Of a stretch of 64,000 nt of DNA, positions 34,204 to 45,510 are shown piece after piece. The stretch's first letter is position 1; each line of letters opens with the position of its first letter. A program made the position numbers and the translations under genes. Source of the stretch: Gliomastix tumulicola (lineage: Eukaryota > Ascomycota > Sordariomycetes > Hypocreales > Bionectriaceae); contig BCHX01000001.1 in assembly GCA_001599755.1 (NCBI GenBank), positions 2,604,001 to 2,668,000 on the forward strand, given 5' to 3'. The notes beneath the pieces were generated by a model. The model saw only the letters and a program-made list of their open reading frames with translations, had not been told where the DNA came from and did no database searches.

Positions 34204-35644
34204 TTACAGATCCTTGGACCGCAGCTTCTTCAGCCTCGTCGTGCCCTCAAACAGGCCACGGTCAACGGCCGCAGCGACGGTGAGCGTACCACCGATGACG
34301 GCGCAGAGACCAGCGAGGAAGCCGAGGAAAGTCTTGTTCTTCTCCTCCCGGTTGATGACCTTCATAGGAGAGATATCCTATTTCACAGTTAGATGCTGGT
34401 TCCAATTCGTGTTCGCCTAGCCTTGAAGAACTTACATATGAGAAGAAGACGCCAGGGATACCACCCCTCGAGTGCATTCGCTCAGCGTGGCCCTCCGCAG
34501 AATCGTCGCCACCGGCGAGACTCCGCTTGTGGCTGGTAACTGAGTACTGGTGCGTCTCCAAGCTTCCATCAGCAGCCTGGCCAAAGGTGCCGAGGTCCGC
34601 CTTCTTGTTGAGCATGGTGGCGAGCTTGCGGACGTTCTTCTCCCAGCCAAGGGGAAGATACGACGTAGGCACAATCTTGACAAAGTACATGAAGTTGAAG
34701 TTGGGATCCCTAGTGTCCTGACGGGTTCCGTCCAGAGGGTTGGTGTGGTGGTTTGTCCACGGCAGCGCGGAGAGACTGCCGAGCCTCTCGGAGATGGACT
34801 CGGGCAGCTGAGGTCCGAATCGCAGCGCGTGGATAATGTGCGTGAAGTCGTGCTGCTTTCCCTGGGGGGCGTCCCAGTAGTTCTTGAGGTCATGGACGTG
34901 CATGTTACCGTTGCTGAAGCTGCGACCGGGGGCAAGGTGGAAGTTGCCCACCACCTTATTCACCTGAAGGTGACCCTCGATGCGGCAGCCCTCAGTCCTC
35001 TGCTCGTCCAGCTTCTCGGCATAGTGCTCGCGCTCGCACTGCTCGACGCCCTCGCCCCTGCCAAATGCCCACGATGCCTGCGCATACGCTTCCCTGACCT
35101 CGTCGCAAGTGTTGCAGCAGCCGGACTTCTGGGCGTTGGAGGGCGCAGTAGCACCGTAGCAGTCGCCGCAGTAGCCGGGGTCCAGGTGGCCTGCCGTCTC
35201 GTCGTGCAGTGCCAATGACTTGACATCGATAACGCCGCCGCCTCGGTTCTGGGGCTGGAGGCGGACCTTGTTCACACCGTGCTTGACGCCGTGCTGCTGC
35301 TCGCCGGACACATCCATCACGTCGAGAGTGAGGAGCTCGCAGGGCATACGGGGGAAGGTCATATTCAGGTGAATCTCCATTCTCTCGCCTGTATCAACGC
35401 AATTAGCCACTCTTGCGCGTCATATGTGATCCATGGGACGGGCACGCGAACCTCTTCCTTTGTCCACGATAAGCTCGGGATGTATGACAACCCTGCGGTA
35501 ATCGGCCCATTCTCCCCACGCCAGGAACAGGACGACGATGATTGAAACAATTGTCACGATACCACCACTCGTCGTCCGAATTCGAGCTTCATCGACCGTT
35601 TTCGTAAAGGCATCGAGCCTCGTGAACCGCGACTTGGGAGGCAT
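34204..35644 (-). CDS. ERV46: COPII vesicle cargo receptor Erv46 (ERGIC-3)
   Basis: Exons 35452-35644, 34436-35388 and 34204-34377 (introns 63 and 58 nt) encode 439 residues. The cytosolic N terminus (SRFTRLDAFTKT) leads into a membrane segment at about 27-48 (IVTIVSIIVVLFLAWGEW). A large lumenal domain has the Cys-rich CGDCYGA and GCCNTCDEVREAY signatures and HDFTHIIHALRFG. A second membrane segment (FLGFLAGLCAVIGGTL) and a short cytosolic tail with KKLRSKDL follow. Erv46 with Erv41 cycles between ER and Golgi as a retrieval and cargo receptor, entering COPII vesicles. The last exon was needed to supply the second membrane segment. Length is normal for the family. It is tail-to-head with the Nif1-like gene and divergent to RNA15. 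Confidence 0.95.
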
Positions 35645-36298
35645 GGCGAATGGAGTGTGGCGGACCTCTCCCACCTAGAAAAGACACCCCGGCTGCAGGC
35701 AGTATACGGGATGCTGGGAGATGAATTCCAAAAAATAAAGACAAGCAACAGCCAGGCAATCAAAAAGACACGGAAGCTGGGCGGATTGGTCTCCAAGCCG
35801 GGTGCCAATGGAAGAAAAACGTGGCCGCTTAGGCTAGCCTTGGACTTCGAAGTTGAGGCCACAGTCGCAAGTACCGGGTCGTGCTGGGGCTGAGGCCGCT
35901 GAGCGTCTCCATCGATAGCCCTGCCGAAGCGGGCAGGGGTTGTGTGGGTCCAGGAACCGGGCAAAATGTCGGCGCGCAGCTCCCACTCGCGACTGAGGGA
36001 GACAGAATGGGTCTGCAAATATTTGAAACTCAGCCGAGCCGATCGCTCGTATAATTATGACACCCCTTTCCTTAGTGGGAGCTTTCATCGAAACTAAATT
36101 TGGGAATCTCGAAGTCGACCTTCATTTCATTCATTGTTCACCAACACACAAACACCATCCCTCACATACGCGAAGGCGCACCGTTCTCTCCACCCAGCCT
36201 CGCATCTATCACTTCCGTTCTCTTCGCATCCTGATTTTCGCATCCAACGCGCCTCACGCGACCACACACATTAGCTGCGTCATAGATCCGCCGGCACA
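35645..36298. promoter_or_regulatory. Divergent promoter region, ERV46/RNA15
   Basis: 654 bp between ATGs. The 170 nt before RNA15 are C-rich with many CACA words, typical of a fungal 5' leader. No CCAAT or TATA box stood out. Confidence 0.4.
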
Positions 36299-37346
36299 AT
36301 GTCCACGAGACCACCCTCCCGCGTCGTCTTCGTGGGAAATATCCCCTACGGTGCGTCGCTTGGCCAACTTTCGCCGCAGTACGAGGTCTAACCAGCCCAT
36401 TCTCCAGGTCTCTCCGAGGAACAGATCACAGACATCTTCAGCAGCGCCGGCAAGGTCGAGAGGTTCCGATTAGTCTACGATTCGGAGTCGGGTCGTCCGA
36501 AGGGTTTTGGATTCGCCGACTACCCTGACACTGGTGCGTGATGCTCTTGTCAAGGCAACTAAGCATATGCGCCTCGAACTAACCCGACTGCGGTCTCGCA
36601 CAGACTCGGCATCATCGGCTGTGCGCAACCTGAATGACTACGAGATCCTGGGGCGGAAGCTGCGAGTCGACTTCAGCAACGAGCAGAAGTCCGCCGACGA
36701 CGAGCACGGACAGAGTGCGCCTGGTCAGACGTACGGCGCTAACGGAGCCGGCACGACGAATTACGCTTCACAAGGCAGCTCAATCCCACCACTACCGCCC
36801 GGCAAGGACCTGCCCCCCGGCGTCAAGGCCACCGACGCCATCTCCCAGACCCTCACCACGCTGCCGCCCCCGCAGCTCCTCGACATCCTCGGACAGATGA
36901 AGTCGCTTGCCACGAACGAGCCCCACCGCGCGACGGAGCTGCTGCAGCAGGCGCCCCAGCTCGCCGCCGCCGTCTTCCAGGCCCTGCTGCTCATGGGCCT
37001 CGTGTCCCCGGACATGATCTCGTCCGTCATCGAGCCGGGCGCGCCGCCGCCGCAGGCCGCCCAGGCACCACCCAGCGCAGGATACGGCGCGCCACCCGCG
37101 GTGCCGAGCTATCAGGCCGGGCCCGTCGTGAACAACACGCCGCCTGTCCAGAGCATGCCGTATCAGCCTCCCGCGGCGCAATCCTACGGCGCGCCTGCCG
37201 CACCCGCAGCGCCGCCCGCGCAGGACACGGAAGCCCTGATGAGGGCCGTCATGGAGCTGCCAGACGCGCAGATCAATCTGCTGCCCGAGAACGAGAAGCA
37301 GCAGATCCTCGCCCTGAGGGCTCAGTTTGCAGCGCAGAGGAGATGA
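36299..37346 (+). CDS. RNA15: Cleavage stimulation factor 64 kDa-like RNA-binding protein (Rna15/CstF2)
   Basis: Exons 36299-36350, 36408-36533 and 36604-37346 (introns 57 and 70 nt) encode 306 residues. One RRM spans about residues 8-85 with RNP2 VFVGNIP and RNP1 KGFGFADY; both introns cut it. A CstF-64 hinge region follows (SQTLTTLPPPQLLDILGQMK) that binds Rna14/CstF-77, then a Pro/Ala/Gln-rich linker. The final about 40 residues (LPDAQINLLPENEKQQILALR) form the conserved C-terminal helical domain that contacts Pcf11. The protein recognises U/GU-rich elements during pre-mRNA 3' end cleavage and polyadenylation. All three functional parts are intact. The length fits filamentous-fungal orthologues, being shorter than human CstF-64. 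Confidence 0.95.
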
Positions 37347-37940
37347 AGAAGGGTCATGGAACGGAATCAATCACTGAACATAAAAATGGGAGGCTTGGGT
37401 AAAAAGCGGATTGACATTTTTGGGAGTTGACGAGTTCCTGTTAGCTTGCTTGGAGTTGGGCGGAGTCAAGATGGCATTCAGATGTTAATTGTATTTATTA
37501 CGTACAGTACTGTCCAGATATCTGCTCCAAAAGATATTTAGGGAAGATATCTAAGACTAGGTACCACACCACAGGACTGTAAACCGCTTGCTAATATGAG
37601 GAACCTTACATTCACGTCCAAGTCAAGACATGCCCCGCGCTGAGGCAAGTATCAGAGCCAGAAAAGTTGTTCTCAGACGCTTGAATTAAGTAAACTAAAT
37701 CGTGGTGTGTACCATGAGGACTGTATCCTCTGTTATATTTGATAGAAACCGTTTTCCCGAGCCAAGACGATGCGTGCTGTCATAGTATATCAAGAGTGAA
37801 AGAGAAAGCGCATGGCTGTATACCAAACAACGCCGCTGAGGTCGTGAGCAAGAAACTCGCAAAACAAAGAGAAAAGATGAGAAAAGCCCTTTTAGACAAG
37901 TGAAACAAGCTCTTGAGGGCCAAGTCGAGGGGTCGCGGCT
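37347..37940. other. Convergent 3' intergenic region, RNA15/MNR2
   Basis: 594 bp, AT-richer than the genes, with GATATCT and TAGGTACC words around 37540-37565. No gene or RNA recognised. Confidence 0.4.
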
Positions 37941-40631
37941 TTATACAATCTTGTAGACCCTCTTAGCGATCATATAGCACGCCAGACCGAAGCAGATAAG
38001 GCCCGCCGTGATCCACGCGAACCAGGCGAGGTCGCCCTCGTACTCCTGGCCGGGAACCCAGACGTTCATGCCCCAGAGACCGGTGATGATGTTCATAGGG
38101 AGGACGATAGTGCCGAGCACGGTGAGCTTGCCGAGGACATCGGCGGTCTGCTCCTGGCGCTCGTTCATGCGGATGTTGATCTGGGCGAGGTAGTTACCGT
38201 GAGAGCGAGCAAGAATCCTGGAGGGGAACGGTCAGTTGGTTCGTCATTAGAGGCGATCAGAATCGGTGACTTACTTCTCATAGTGACCGAGGTTCGAGGT
38301 CATGGTCACAATGTGATCTTGAATATCACCAAGATAGAGCCCAATCTCCGATCGAGGAGCAACCTCCCAGCGTTCGTTGCAACGCTTGGCAAAGCCCTTG
38401 ATAACGTCTGCCTTGTTTCCCAGAAGCCTGTACAGGCTCATGACCCTCTTCCGGCAGTCACCGACACGACGCAGCATATCGCTACTAGGATCTGCCACCG
38501 TTGTCGTGTCGTCGTTTTTCTCCTTATCGCCCTGTTCGTCCTTTAAACGCTTATCCGCCACTGAATGGAGACGAAGGATAGCCTCATCAATCTCGTCGAC
38601 CTCGTCCTCGATGTTCTGTATTAACGGCTGGAACACATCGGTGATGTCGTCAATGAGCGCGTATGAGATCCAGTCTGATGATAGGATCAGATAATCCCTA
38701 AGCTGTCGGATACGCCGTCTGACATTCGCAGGATGGGGCGTCACTGAGAAGTGGAAGCTGAGAACTCCTTCCCTGAACACAACGACATACATGTTGACCG
38801 GCTCGAGATAGTTCGGACTGTTGATATCCTGGTCGAAGGTGCGGTAGTTGACGAAGTAGTAGTGCCGGAACAGCTCGACCTTTTCCCGAGCCTCCTCGAG
38901 CATGATGTCCTCTGCCGTTAGTGGGTGGATGCCAAACGCCTTGGAGATGACCTTCATCTCTGCTTCCGTCGGACACATCACGTCCAACCACCACACAGGC
39001 CGCTCTCCGTAGCGCAGCGGCTTTGTAGGCTTGGATTCGTTCGTCGTTGATTGCGAGATTTTGTTAGTAGTGTTGCTGTCCTCGGGGGACTTGACACCAC
39101 TCGGTGTGCCTCGCCCCGGAGTTTCCCCCATCGGTCCCAGCATTGGTGACATTGTCTGGTCCCTTCGAGTATCCGACAAGGATGGCTGGCGCGTAGACTC
39201 TTTGGAGTCTTCGTCAGCACCTGTCCCGCTAGAGCGATGGTGCCTGAGGAAGGCAGGGTCAACCTCGTCCTCGGTCTCGGTTTCATCGTCGGACAATATC
39301 CGCGGCTCCGGGATAAACAGCTCCTGGAACCCTCCTCCAGGCTGCACAAGCTCAGATATTGTCTGACTGTGGATGGTGCTCTGGAACTCCTCGTTGAAGT
39401 AGGTGAAGCGGTACGGAACATCCTCGTCGGTCTCGAACCATCCCTTCCGCACAGGGCGCAACCGGCCGTTGATGAGTTGAGGCTCTGTTATCGTCTTCAC
39501 TCGTCGCTCTTCGGTGCGGTCCTCCTTCTCGATCTGCTTCCATTCCTCGAGGATCGACAGATCCGGCCAAGGGTTGCGACGTCGCCGCACTCTTCCTCGG
39601 CTCTCCGGTCCTCTGCGTTGCATGTCCTCGTCGCCAATCTCCGACATATCTGGCGGCGGGAAGCATACATCCTGCTCGGCATTCCTCATGAGATGATCTG
39701 GGCGACTGCCTCTCACTGCGCCACCGGCCTCCGATAGGCCATCGTCCTCACCGAGCGAACGGCGAGGTCCGTCCCGATTCAAGTCGATATCGTCCCTGAT
39801 CATGACATCGCCGAGCGTCATATCGATGCGATCTACCCCTCCAAAGTTGGGGGAGTTGGGGACCGAGGGCGGGTTGTTGATGTCGTACCGATCCCTGGCC
39901 CCGAACGCAGTCGCGGCGCGCCTAGTATTGGACGAGACGGTCGAGCCGCCATGGCTCCTCGGTCGGCTTTGCATCGACTGATTCGCTCCATAACTCGAAG
40001 GCCCGGTCTGTGATCCGTGGCGCCGGGGTTCGCCCAGCAGAGGGGCTCGCTCGTTCATAGTATCGAAGGGGTTCTCGAAGTCGGTAGCATCTGTTCCCTG
40101 GTAAGGTCGGAGACGGGTGCCGCCAGGCGTGGTTGCGTAGGGAGACTGCAGAGGTCCGGTGCCGGTCATGCCTCCAGCTATAGTCGAAGCTCGCCTCATG
40201 CGCATCGGCTGGTGTTCCCTGCGGTGCGTTGTCAGTCCCAGGTTTCAAGGCAGATTCCCGAACAGCTTGATCCACCCGGCAGGTCTGCGCCACGTGGGTT
40301 TAATGCATCCAATGCTGACTGTCACTGACCTGTGGTCCAGCAGCGCCTCGCTGTCGATGCTGGTCCCGCTCAGATTGGCCGAGGGGATCGCGTACAGCCC
40401 ATCGCCGTTCTGCGAATTTCGGCTCTCCTCATCCTCGTCGAGGATGGCGAAGCTCTTCCGCCGCTGTCGCTTCTTCCTCCCACCGCGGTGATTCCTGCGC
40501 TTTTTCGGACGCGGCTGACCCGACGCATCGGACTGCGCAGGATGCGAGGTCTGGGACTGGGAGGCCCGGCTCGGGCTGCCCTGGATCGACCGGGACAGCG
40601 CGCTGAGGGGGGTGAAGGGGTTGGTGGACAT
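37941..40631 (-). CDS. MNR2: CorA-superfamily Mg2+ transporter (Alr1/Mnr2 type)
   Basis: Exons 40330-40631, 38275-40218 and 37941-38217 (introns 111 and 57 nt) give 840 residues. The long cytosolic N terminus starts with a basic block (KKRRNHRGGRKKRQRR, about residues 43-58) seen in fungal Mnr2-like proteins. The CorA soluble domain begins near RPVWWLDVMCPTEAEM and includes PLTAEDIMLEE and the long coupling helix. The two membrane segments are at the end: LTVLGTIVLPMNIITG, then the selectivity motif GMN (798-800), and WITAGLICFGLACYMIA. Family knowledge: Alr1 imports Mg2+ at the plasma membrane, while Mnr2 releases it from the vacuole; sequence alone does not separate them here, although the basic block favours Mnr2. 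The last exon supplies the pore. Confidence 0.93.
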
Positions 40632-41720
40632 GGTGGTTGGAGGAGATGCGCCCCCAGGGCGGCTCTATACTCGACGGGTCGCACAAACCAGCTGCTTCGG
40701 GCGAGGCTTGCTAGGTGAGTTGTCGTTTCAAAGAATGTCGCCGGACGTCGGGGCCAGGATAGGGGATTGACGATGGCGATTTGCTGGTCGTTTGTGCGTG
40801 GATTGCAACTCTGGCTGGCGGCAATCTTCCCTGGCTCTTCTGATAATGTGAGTGGATGCAGCCGCTGGGCAGGTGATGTCAGAGATCTTAAGTACTGCAC
40901 GGTTTGCAGGAACCTTGCCGCGCATGCAAAACTTACAGGGGCTCTAGGTACAGGGGTGTCCACTTGGTACGAGATACCTCCCGCCTAACACAAGCCCTGT
41001 CCTTAGGAGATCGCCGAAAGTTTAGCACCGAAGCTGAATGATGCTGATTTAGGTGCTAACCTAGACTTGATGAGCAGTCAAGACCAGAATGAGTTGAGGA
41101 CAAAGAATGCAGGCGATTCTCTCCTATTTATCGATACTAACCCTACTATTCTCGTTGATCGGCTTTTCTCGCCAAACGAGATGCTCGTAAATAAGTGTGC
41201 ATTGTCAGACCCCAGATCGCGATTGATTGCGATCCGGAGCGAAAGCTCCTCCCAGCCTCACCCTCTCAACAACAGCTGCAAACGCTGATTCGCGAGAGCA
41301 GGGAGAACCCCTCATCACCCATCCACCACATCGCACCGGCATGTTCAAACAGAGTAAGTGCGCACACGACCAGTCTGCGACTGTGAGAACCCCCAAGACA
41401 CTAAGAGCCGTCCCTGCACGCGGCATCGCCCAATCAATGGCTGTATTCAGGGCTAACTGATCGTCCGGCGGAGACAAGGTTGGATATATGCCGAACGCGG
41501 AGATAGGGCCGCGTATGTCGATGTGGGAGCACAAGTGCAGGGGGAATGAAGACGGCAGGTGTATTCATGAAATCATTATATGTGATATATATGTACGCTG
41601 GCACGCAGTTGAAGAAAAACTTGAGCCACATACGCACCCAAATTGTATGATCCTATAACTCAAGTATTCATTCGACCGCGTGGCTGGCTGCCACTCTCAT
41701 ATCTTGTCTGCGACGATGTT
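40632..41720. other. Intergenic, MNR2 promoter and NOC4 3' end
   Basis: 1,089 bp. An inverted repeat with 8-nt arms (TTAGCACC at 41022-41029 and GGTGCTAA at 41052-41059) and a CCAAT at 41429-41433 are visible. Short ATG frames exist, but none is convincing. Confidence 0.4.
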
Positions 41721-43489
41721 TCAGAATGCCCAGAGTTTTACCAGCAGACTGTCTGGGTTCACTGCCGGCTCATCGCTGGGCAAGAATACCCTCTTTGGGA
41801 TGTGAAACTCAACGACCGGTGTCTTCTTCAGGTCCTTCCCCATCTCGGCCTCCAGCAACTGTATGATCGTCAGTCTGTGCTGCAACGCTCGCCTAAGGTA
41901 GGTAGGCAGTAGGTAAGGATGGCAAAACTTACGCTGTGATATGAATGATCCAAAAAGTCTTCCATGTTGTATGTCTGCTTGGTGAACTGATCCGAGAGAA
42001 TCTTGGCAATTGTCGCCACGTTCGGGTGGTAGTGAGACTGGAGCTGCACTATTTCCCACAGGCAGCTCTCTATCGCCTCGGTCGCCATCGGGTCTGTCTC
42101 GTCGGGCAGGAAGGGGTCGTCGTAGCCTTCTTCCTGGATCTGGCGCTTGACCTCAGGATCCTTGGTCGCCCGGTGAACCATGAACGTGCAGCTCGGGTGT
42201 CTCCGCATCTGGTTGTAGATCCAGGGAACGACAAAAACGATGGCGCTTGGTGGCGCATTCAGCGACAGCCGCGCAAGCCTCTTGATAAAACTCGCGACCA
42301 ACGCGGCCGGAAGATGTGTGGAGGCGAGGAAGGTGTCTAAGAGGCGGAAGAATCGTGATCGATGTTTCGAGTGAAGGATGTCACTGTCCAGAAGAGAGTA
42401 GAGCTTGTGAAAGAAGGACGCGTAGTCCAGGTTGCGCTCCTGAATCAGATAAAAGACTCCAGACAGCGCCAACAAGGACATGGATCCGCCCTCGTCATAG
42501 GATCTCGTCAAGAAATCGGCGAGCATTTCCGGCTTAGAGAACCAGGGCGCAATGACGGTAGAGACGATATCGAGTATCCGCTTTCGCTGATCTTTGGTGT
42601 CGATGAGGCTGATCAGGGCAAGCCATGCCTCGTGTCCCTGCCTCCTGTGCTTATTCACGGACCGCAGATCATGCGCCTTCTTCTGTGGCCTCGGCACGTA
42701 GAAGTCCTCCAGTTCCTCAGCTGATTCAGGCACACCATCAAGCGCCGAGAGCATGGAAAAGGCTCGATCAAACAGTTCTGGACGACTCAAACTGTCCGAC
42801 GGTTTCTCAATGGCTGATCTGTTGGCATCGCATTAGTGCAAATTCCTCCCAGAAATTGTGACCTGATAGGACACTTACCTGATGGACTTAAATGTGAAAT
42901 AGCGCAGGTCATCAAAGCCTTCGGCATACTCCTCCATGTACGTCTTCCGGACGCCATCATCGTCGACCTCCAGCAACGCCGAGACGATGCTCTGGAGGAA
43001 CTGGTTCGGAAACGTGTAGTCTTCTTTGGTGGACATGCGCTCTCCCTCAGCCTTCAGGAGCCTCATACAGAGGGTCAGTGCCGTCTCAGAGAACTCGTCC
43101 GTCGCGAGGAGCTCGAGGAGCACAGCCCTGTACGCGGACAGTTGCTCTTTCAGCCACCTAACCACCACCTGCTCCCTCTCAGAAAGACCCCTCCTCAAAG
43201 TGAGAGACTCTTGTGCTGTGAGCCCAATGAACACCCGGCATAGAGCGACCGAGGCGAGAAGGGCAGATTCAGTGTCCTCTTCATAGCTGCGAGCCGTTTC
43301 AATCAGGACGGAAATGTCGTTGTAGTTCTTCTTTGACTCCAAGATGCCCTGCTCCATGAGCAGGATCTCCGTCTTGGGGTCCTCGGCCTCATCCTCGTCG
43401 CTAGAGACCGAGCGGCGTCGTTTCTGAGGCTCGTCGCCATCGGTTGCCCGCTTGCGTTTTGAACGCGGGGCACCATCCTTGGGAGCCAT
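41721..43489 (-). CDS. NOC4: Ribosome biogenesis protein Noc4 (CBF/Mak21 family)
   Basis: Exons 42879-43489, 41933-42818 and 41721-41858 (introns 60 and 74 nt) encode 544 residues. The N terminus is a basic nuclear-localisation stretch (SKRKRATDGDEPQKRRR). The body is helical, and the C-terminal half carries the CBF/Noc domain: LLALSGVFYLIQERNLDYASFFHKLYSLLD, HLPAALVASFIKRLARLSL and IVFVVPWIYNQMRRHPSC. Noc4 pairs with Nop14 in the nucleolus and is required for 40S subunit maturation and export. Two junctions were resolved by frame (K-S-I-R-S-A-I and H-S-L-L-E-A-E). The 46-codon last exon gives the conserved VEFHIPKRVF end. Length is normal. It works in the same pathway as UTP12 at the left of the window. 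Confidence 0.93.
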
Positions 43490-43797
43490 CCTGGGAACTG
43501 ATAAAATAAAGGCAATGGAACAAAAAAAGTGCTTGCCAACGGTTCACACTTAAAACGATGAAACCCAATGGACTTTTTTGAATCTTCGACTTTCAACTTT
43601 TTAGTGGAGCCCGGGATGGCGGACCAATCACGGAAAGCCCCATATTTCTGCGGCTTGAGCCCGGCTAATTGCTCACGTGATTTCCATTTCTCAGTATAGC
43701 CGAACTAGTAGCGTGATAAAACCTCAACCTCATCTCAGAGGTACCTGTCACAGAGCAACGTCAAGCCCTCGATACCCCATCCTAACCTCATCTCATC
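43490..43797. promoter_or_regulatory. Divergent promoter NOC4/ATP4 with CCAAT box
   Basis: 308 bp between ATGs. CCAAT at 43624-43628 lies 170 bp upstream of ATP4 and 135 bp upstream of NOC4. In fungi the CCAAT-binding Hap/CBC complex is a known activator of respiratory genes, so control of ATP4 through this box is a reasonable inference. Confidence 0.5.
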
Positions 43798-44814
43798 ATG
43801 GCCTCACGATTGGTGCGCAGCGCCGCCGGTACGTACAGACGGCCAATCCCCAGCTTGCCGCACCCAATTGGCCCCCGTGGCAGACGCAATGACTGACCGA
43901 GCTCCCCCCCTCTCTCTCTCTCTCTCTCTAGGCGCCACCTTCCTCCGACCGGCCGTCATGAGCCGCGCCGTCCCTGCCGCCTCCGTCGCGGCCGTCCGCT
44001 ACTCGAGCAACGTGCCCGCCGAGGAGCCCAAGAAGAAGGCCCAGAGCATCATCGACGCCCTGCCCGGCAACAGCCTGCTCAGCAAGACCGCCATCCTGAG
44101 CTCCAGCGCCGCCCTCAGCATCTACGCCCTCAGCAACGAGTACTACGTCATGAACGAGGAGACCGTCGTCGCCGTCTGCCTGCTCGCCGTCTGGGGTGGT
44201 CTCATCAAGTACGGCGGTCCCGGCTACAAGGCCTGGGCCGAGGCGCAGAACGAGAAGATCAAGAACATCCTCAACAGCGCCAGGGCGGACCACACCGAGG
44301 CCGTCAAGACCCGCATCGAGGACGTGAAGCAGATGTCCGGTGTCGTTGAGATCACCAAGGACCTCTTCTCCGTTTCCAAGGTGAGTTTTGAGAATCGAGA
44401 GGGGGGTTGGGGGAAAAGGGGGGGGGGAAAACTTGTGTGAAGGGACCGACGCGCGGAGGAATGGAATGTTGACACGAAATTTCTTCCCGATAGGAAACCG
44501 CCAAGCTCGAGGCCCAGGCTTTCGAGCTCGAGCAGCAGACCGCCATTGCCGCTGAGGCCAAGGCTGTTCTCGAGTCCTGGGTGCGATACGAGGGCCAGGT
44601 TAAGCAGCGCCAGCAGAAGGAGCTCGCCGAGTCCATCATCGCCAAGGTCCAGAAGGAGCTGGAGAACCCCAAGGTCCTGCAGCAGATCCTGCAGCAGAGC
44701 GTTGCCGACGTTGAGAGTACGTTACACACACACCGGCACGGCAGCCTTAACGTCCTACAGAACCAGAGACTAACCTTCTGACTTGCAGAGATCGTGGCCT
44801 CTAAGTCCCAGTAA
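43798..44814 (+). CDS. ATP4: F1Fo ATP synthase subunit 4 (subunit b), mitochondrial
   Basis: Exons 43798-43828, 43932-44380, 44494-44716 and 44789-44814 (introns 103, 113 and 72 nt) encode 242 residues. The start MASRLVRSAAGATFLRP with later AAVRYSSN is a mitochondrial presequence. Two membrane segments follow (TAILSSSAALSIYALS; TVVAVCLLAVWGGLIKYG), then a long charged helix (AEAQNEKIKNIL to VRYEGQVKQRQQKEL) that forms the peripheral stalk connecting Fo to F1/OSCP. The final exon has eight codons plus a partial one (KIVASKSQ). Very strong codon bias fits high expression. The first intron has a CT run directly before its AG. Length matches the family. Confidence 0.96.
43911..43929 (+). repeat. 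CT dinucleotide tract at ATP4 intron 1 acceptor
   Basis: A run of CT dinucleotides ends immediately at the TAG acceptor (43929-43931) and forms its polypyrimidine tract. Confidence 0.9.
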
Positions 44815-45510
44815 ATGGGATTGCTCAACCAAAATTAGAAATTACCCACTAAACTAGGATCCCCTTTGTTAAACCTTACTATGTGTCTATAGACACCTGT
44901 GCATTAGCTACAAATCAAACCGTCATTTGACAGCCTAGCTATGTTGTGTGAGACGCTGAGTGAGTGTAATATAGGTGTAGAAGAAGAATATACGACGTTA
45001 CAGAAAGCATATGCTGGGTCATATTCAATGTGATTTATTGTTGACTATGGAACTATCTACCTGAGAAACCCCGGAAAGACACTGACATTAACAAATGCTG
45101 CTGTATTCGAGTTGCTGTCCGCTTGATAACGTCCTTGCCCACGTAAATACCACTGTGCGTCTGTTGAAGACACACGACTAAGGAAGGTGCTCAATGCCAA
45201 GTTGATGGATTGAGGGATCAATACGCAAAAGTAAAGCCACAGACAACGATGGGCACAAAATAAGGCAATATGTATGTTAGATACTTTGATCTTAGCAGGA
45301 CAGGTACAATCATGGTAGCCAACTCCAGAACACCGACCTCGTCCCTGCCAAGTGCCCATTCTGATAATCGGGCACTCTCGTATTACAATCATGGTAGGCA
45401 AGGTACTCTTCCATGTACAATAGATACAAATGAAAAGGAGAAAACAGAGCAAAGAACCAAGTCATCCGCCCTTCTACAATCCTCTCGCACGCTCAACATG
45501 CTCTGGGACA
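44815..45510. other. Convergent 3' intergenic region, ATP4/SRC1
   Basis: 696 bp between stop codons, AT-rich 3' UTR-like. Small frames on both strands lack any motif or codon bias. Confidence 0.4.

Noticed and set aside
41022..41059. Inverted repeat TTAGCACC/GGTGCTAA
   Set aside because: Eight-nt arms can arise by chance in a kilobase of intergenic DNA; listed only as a visible structure.
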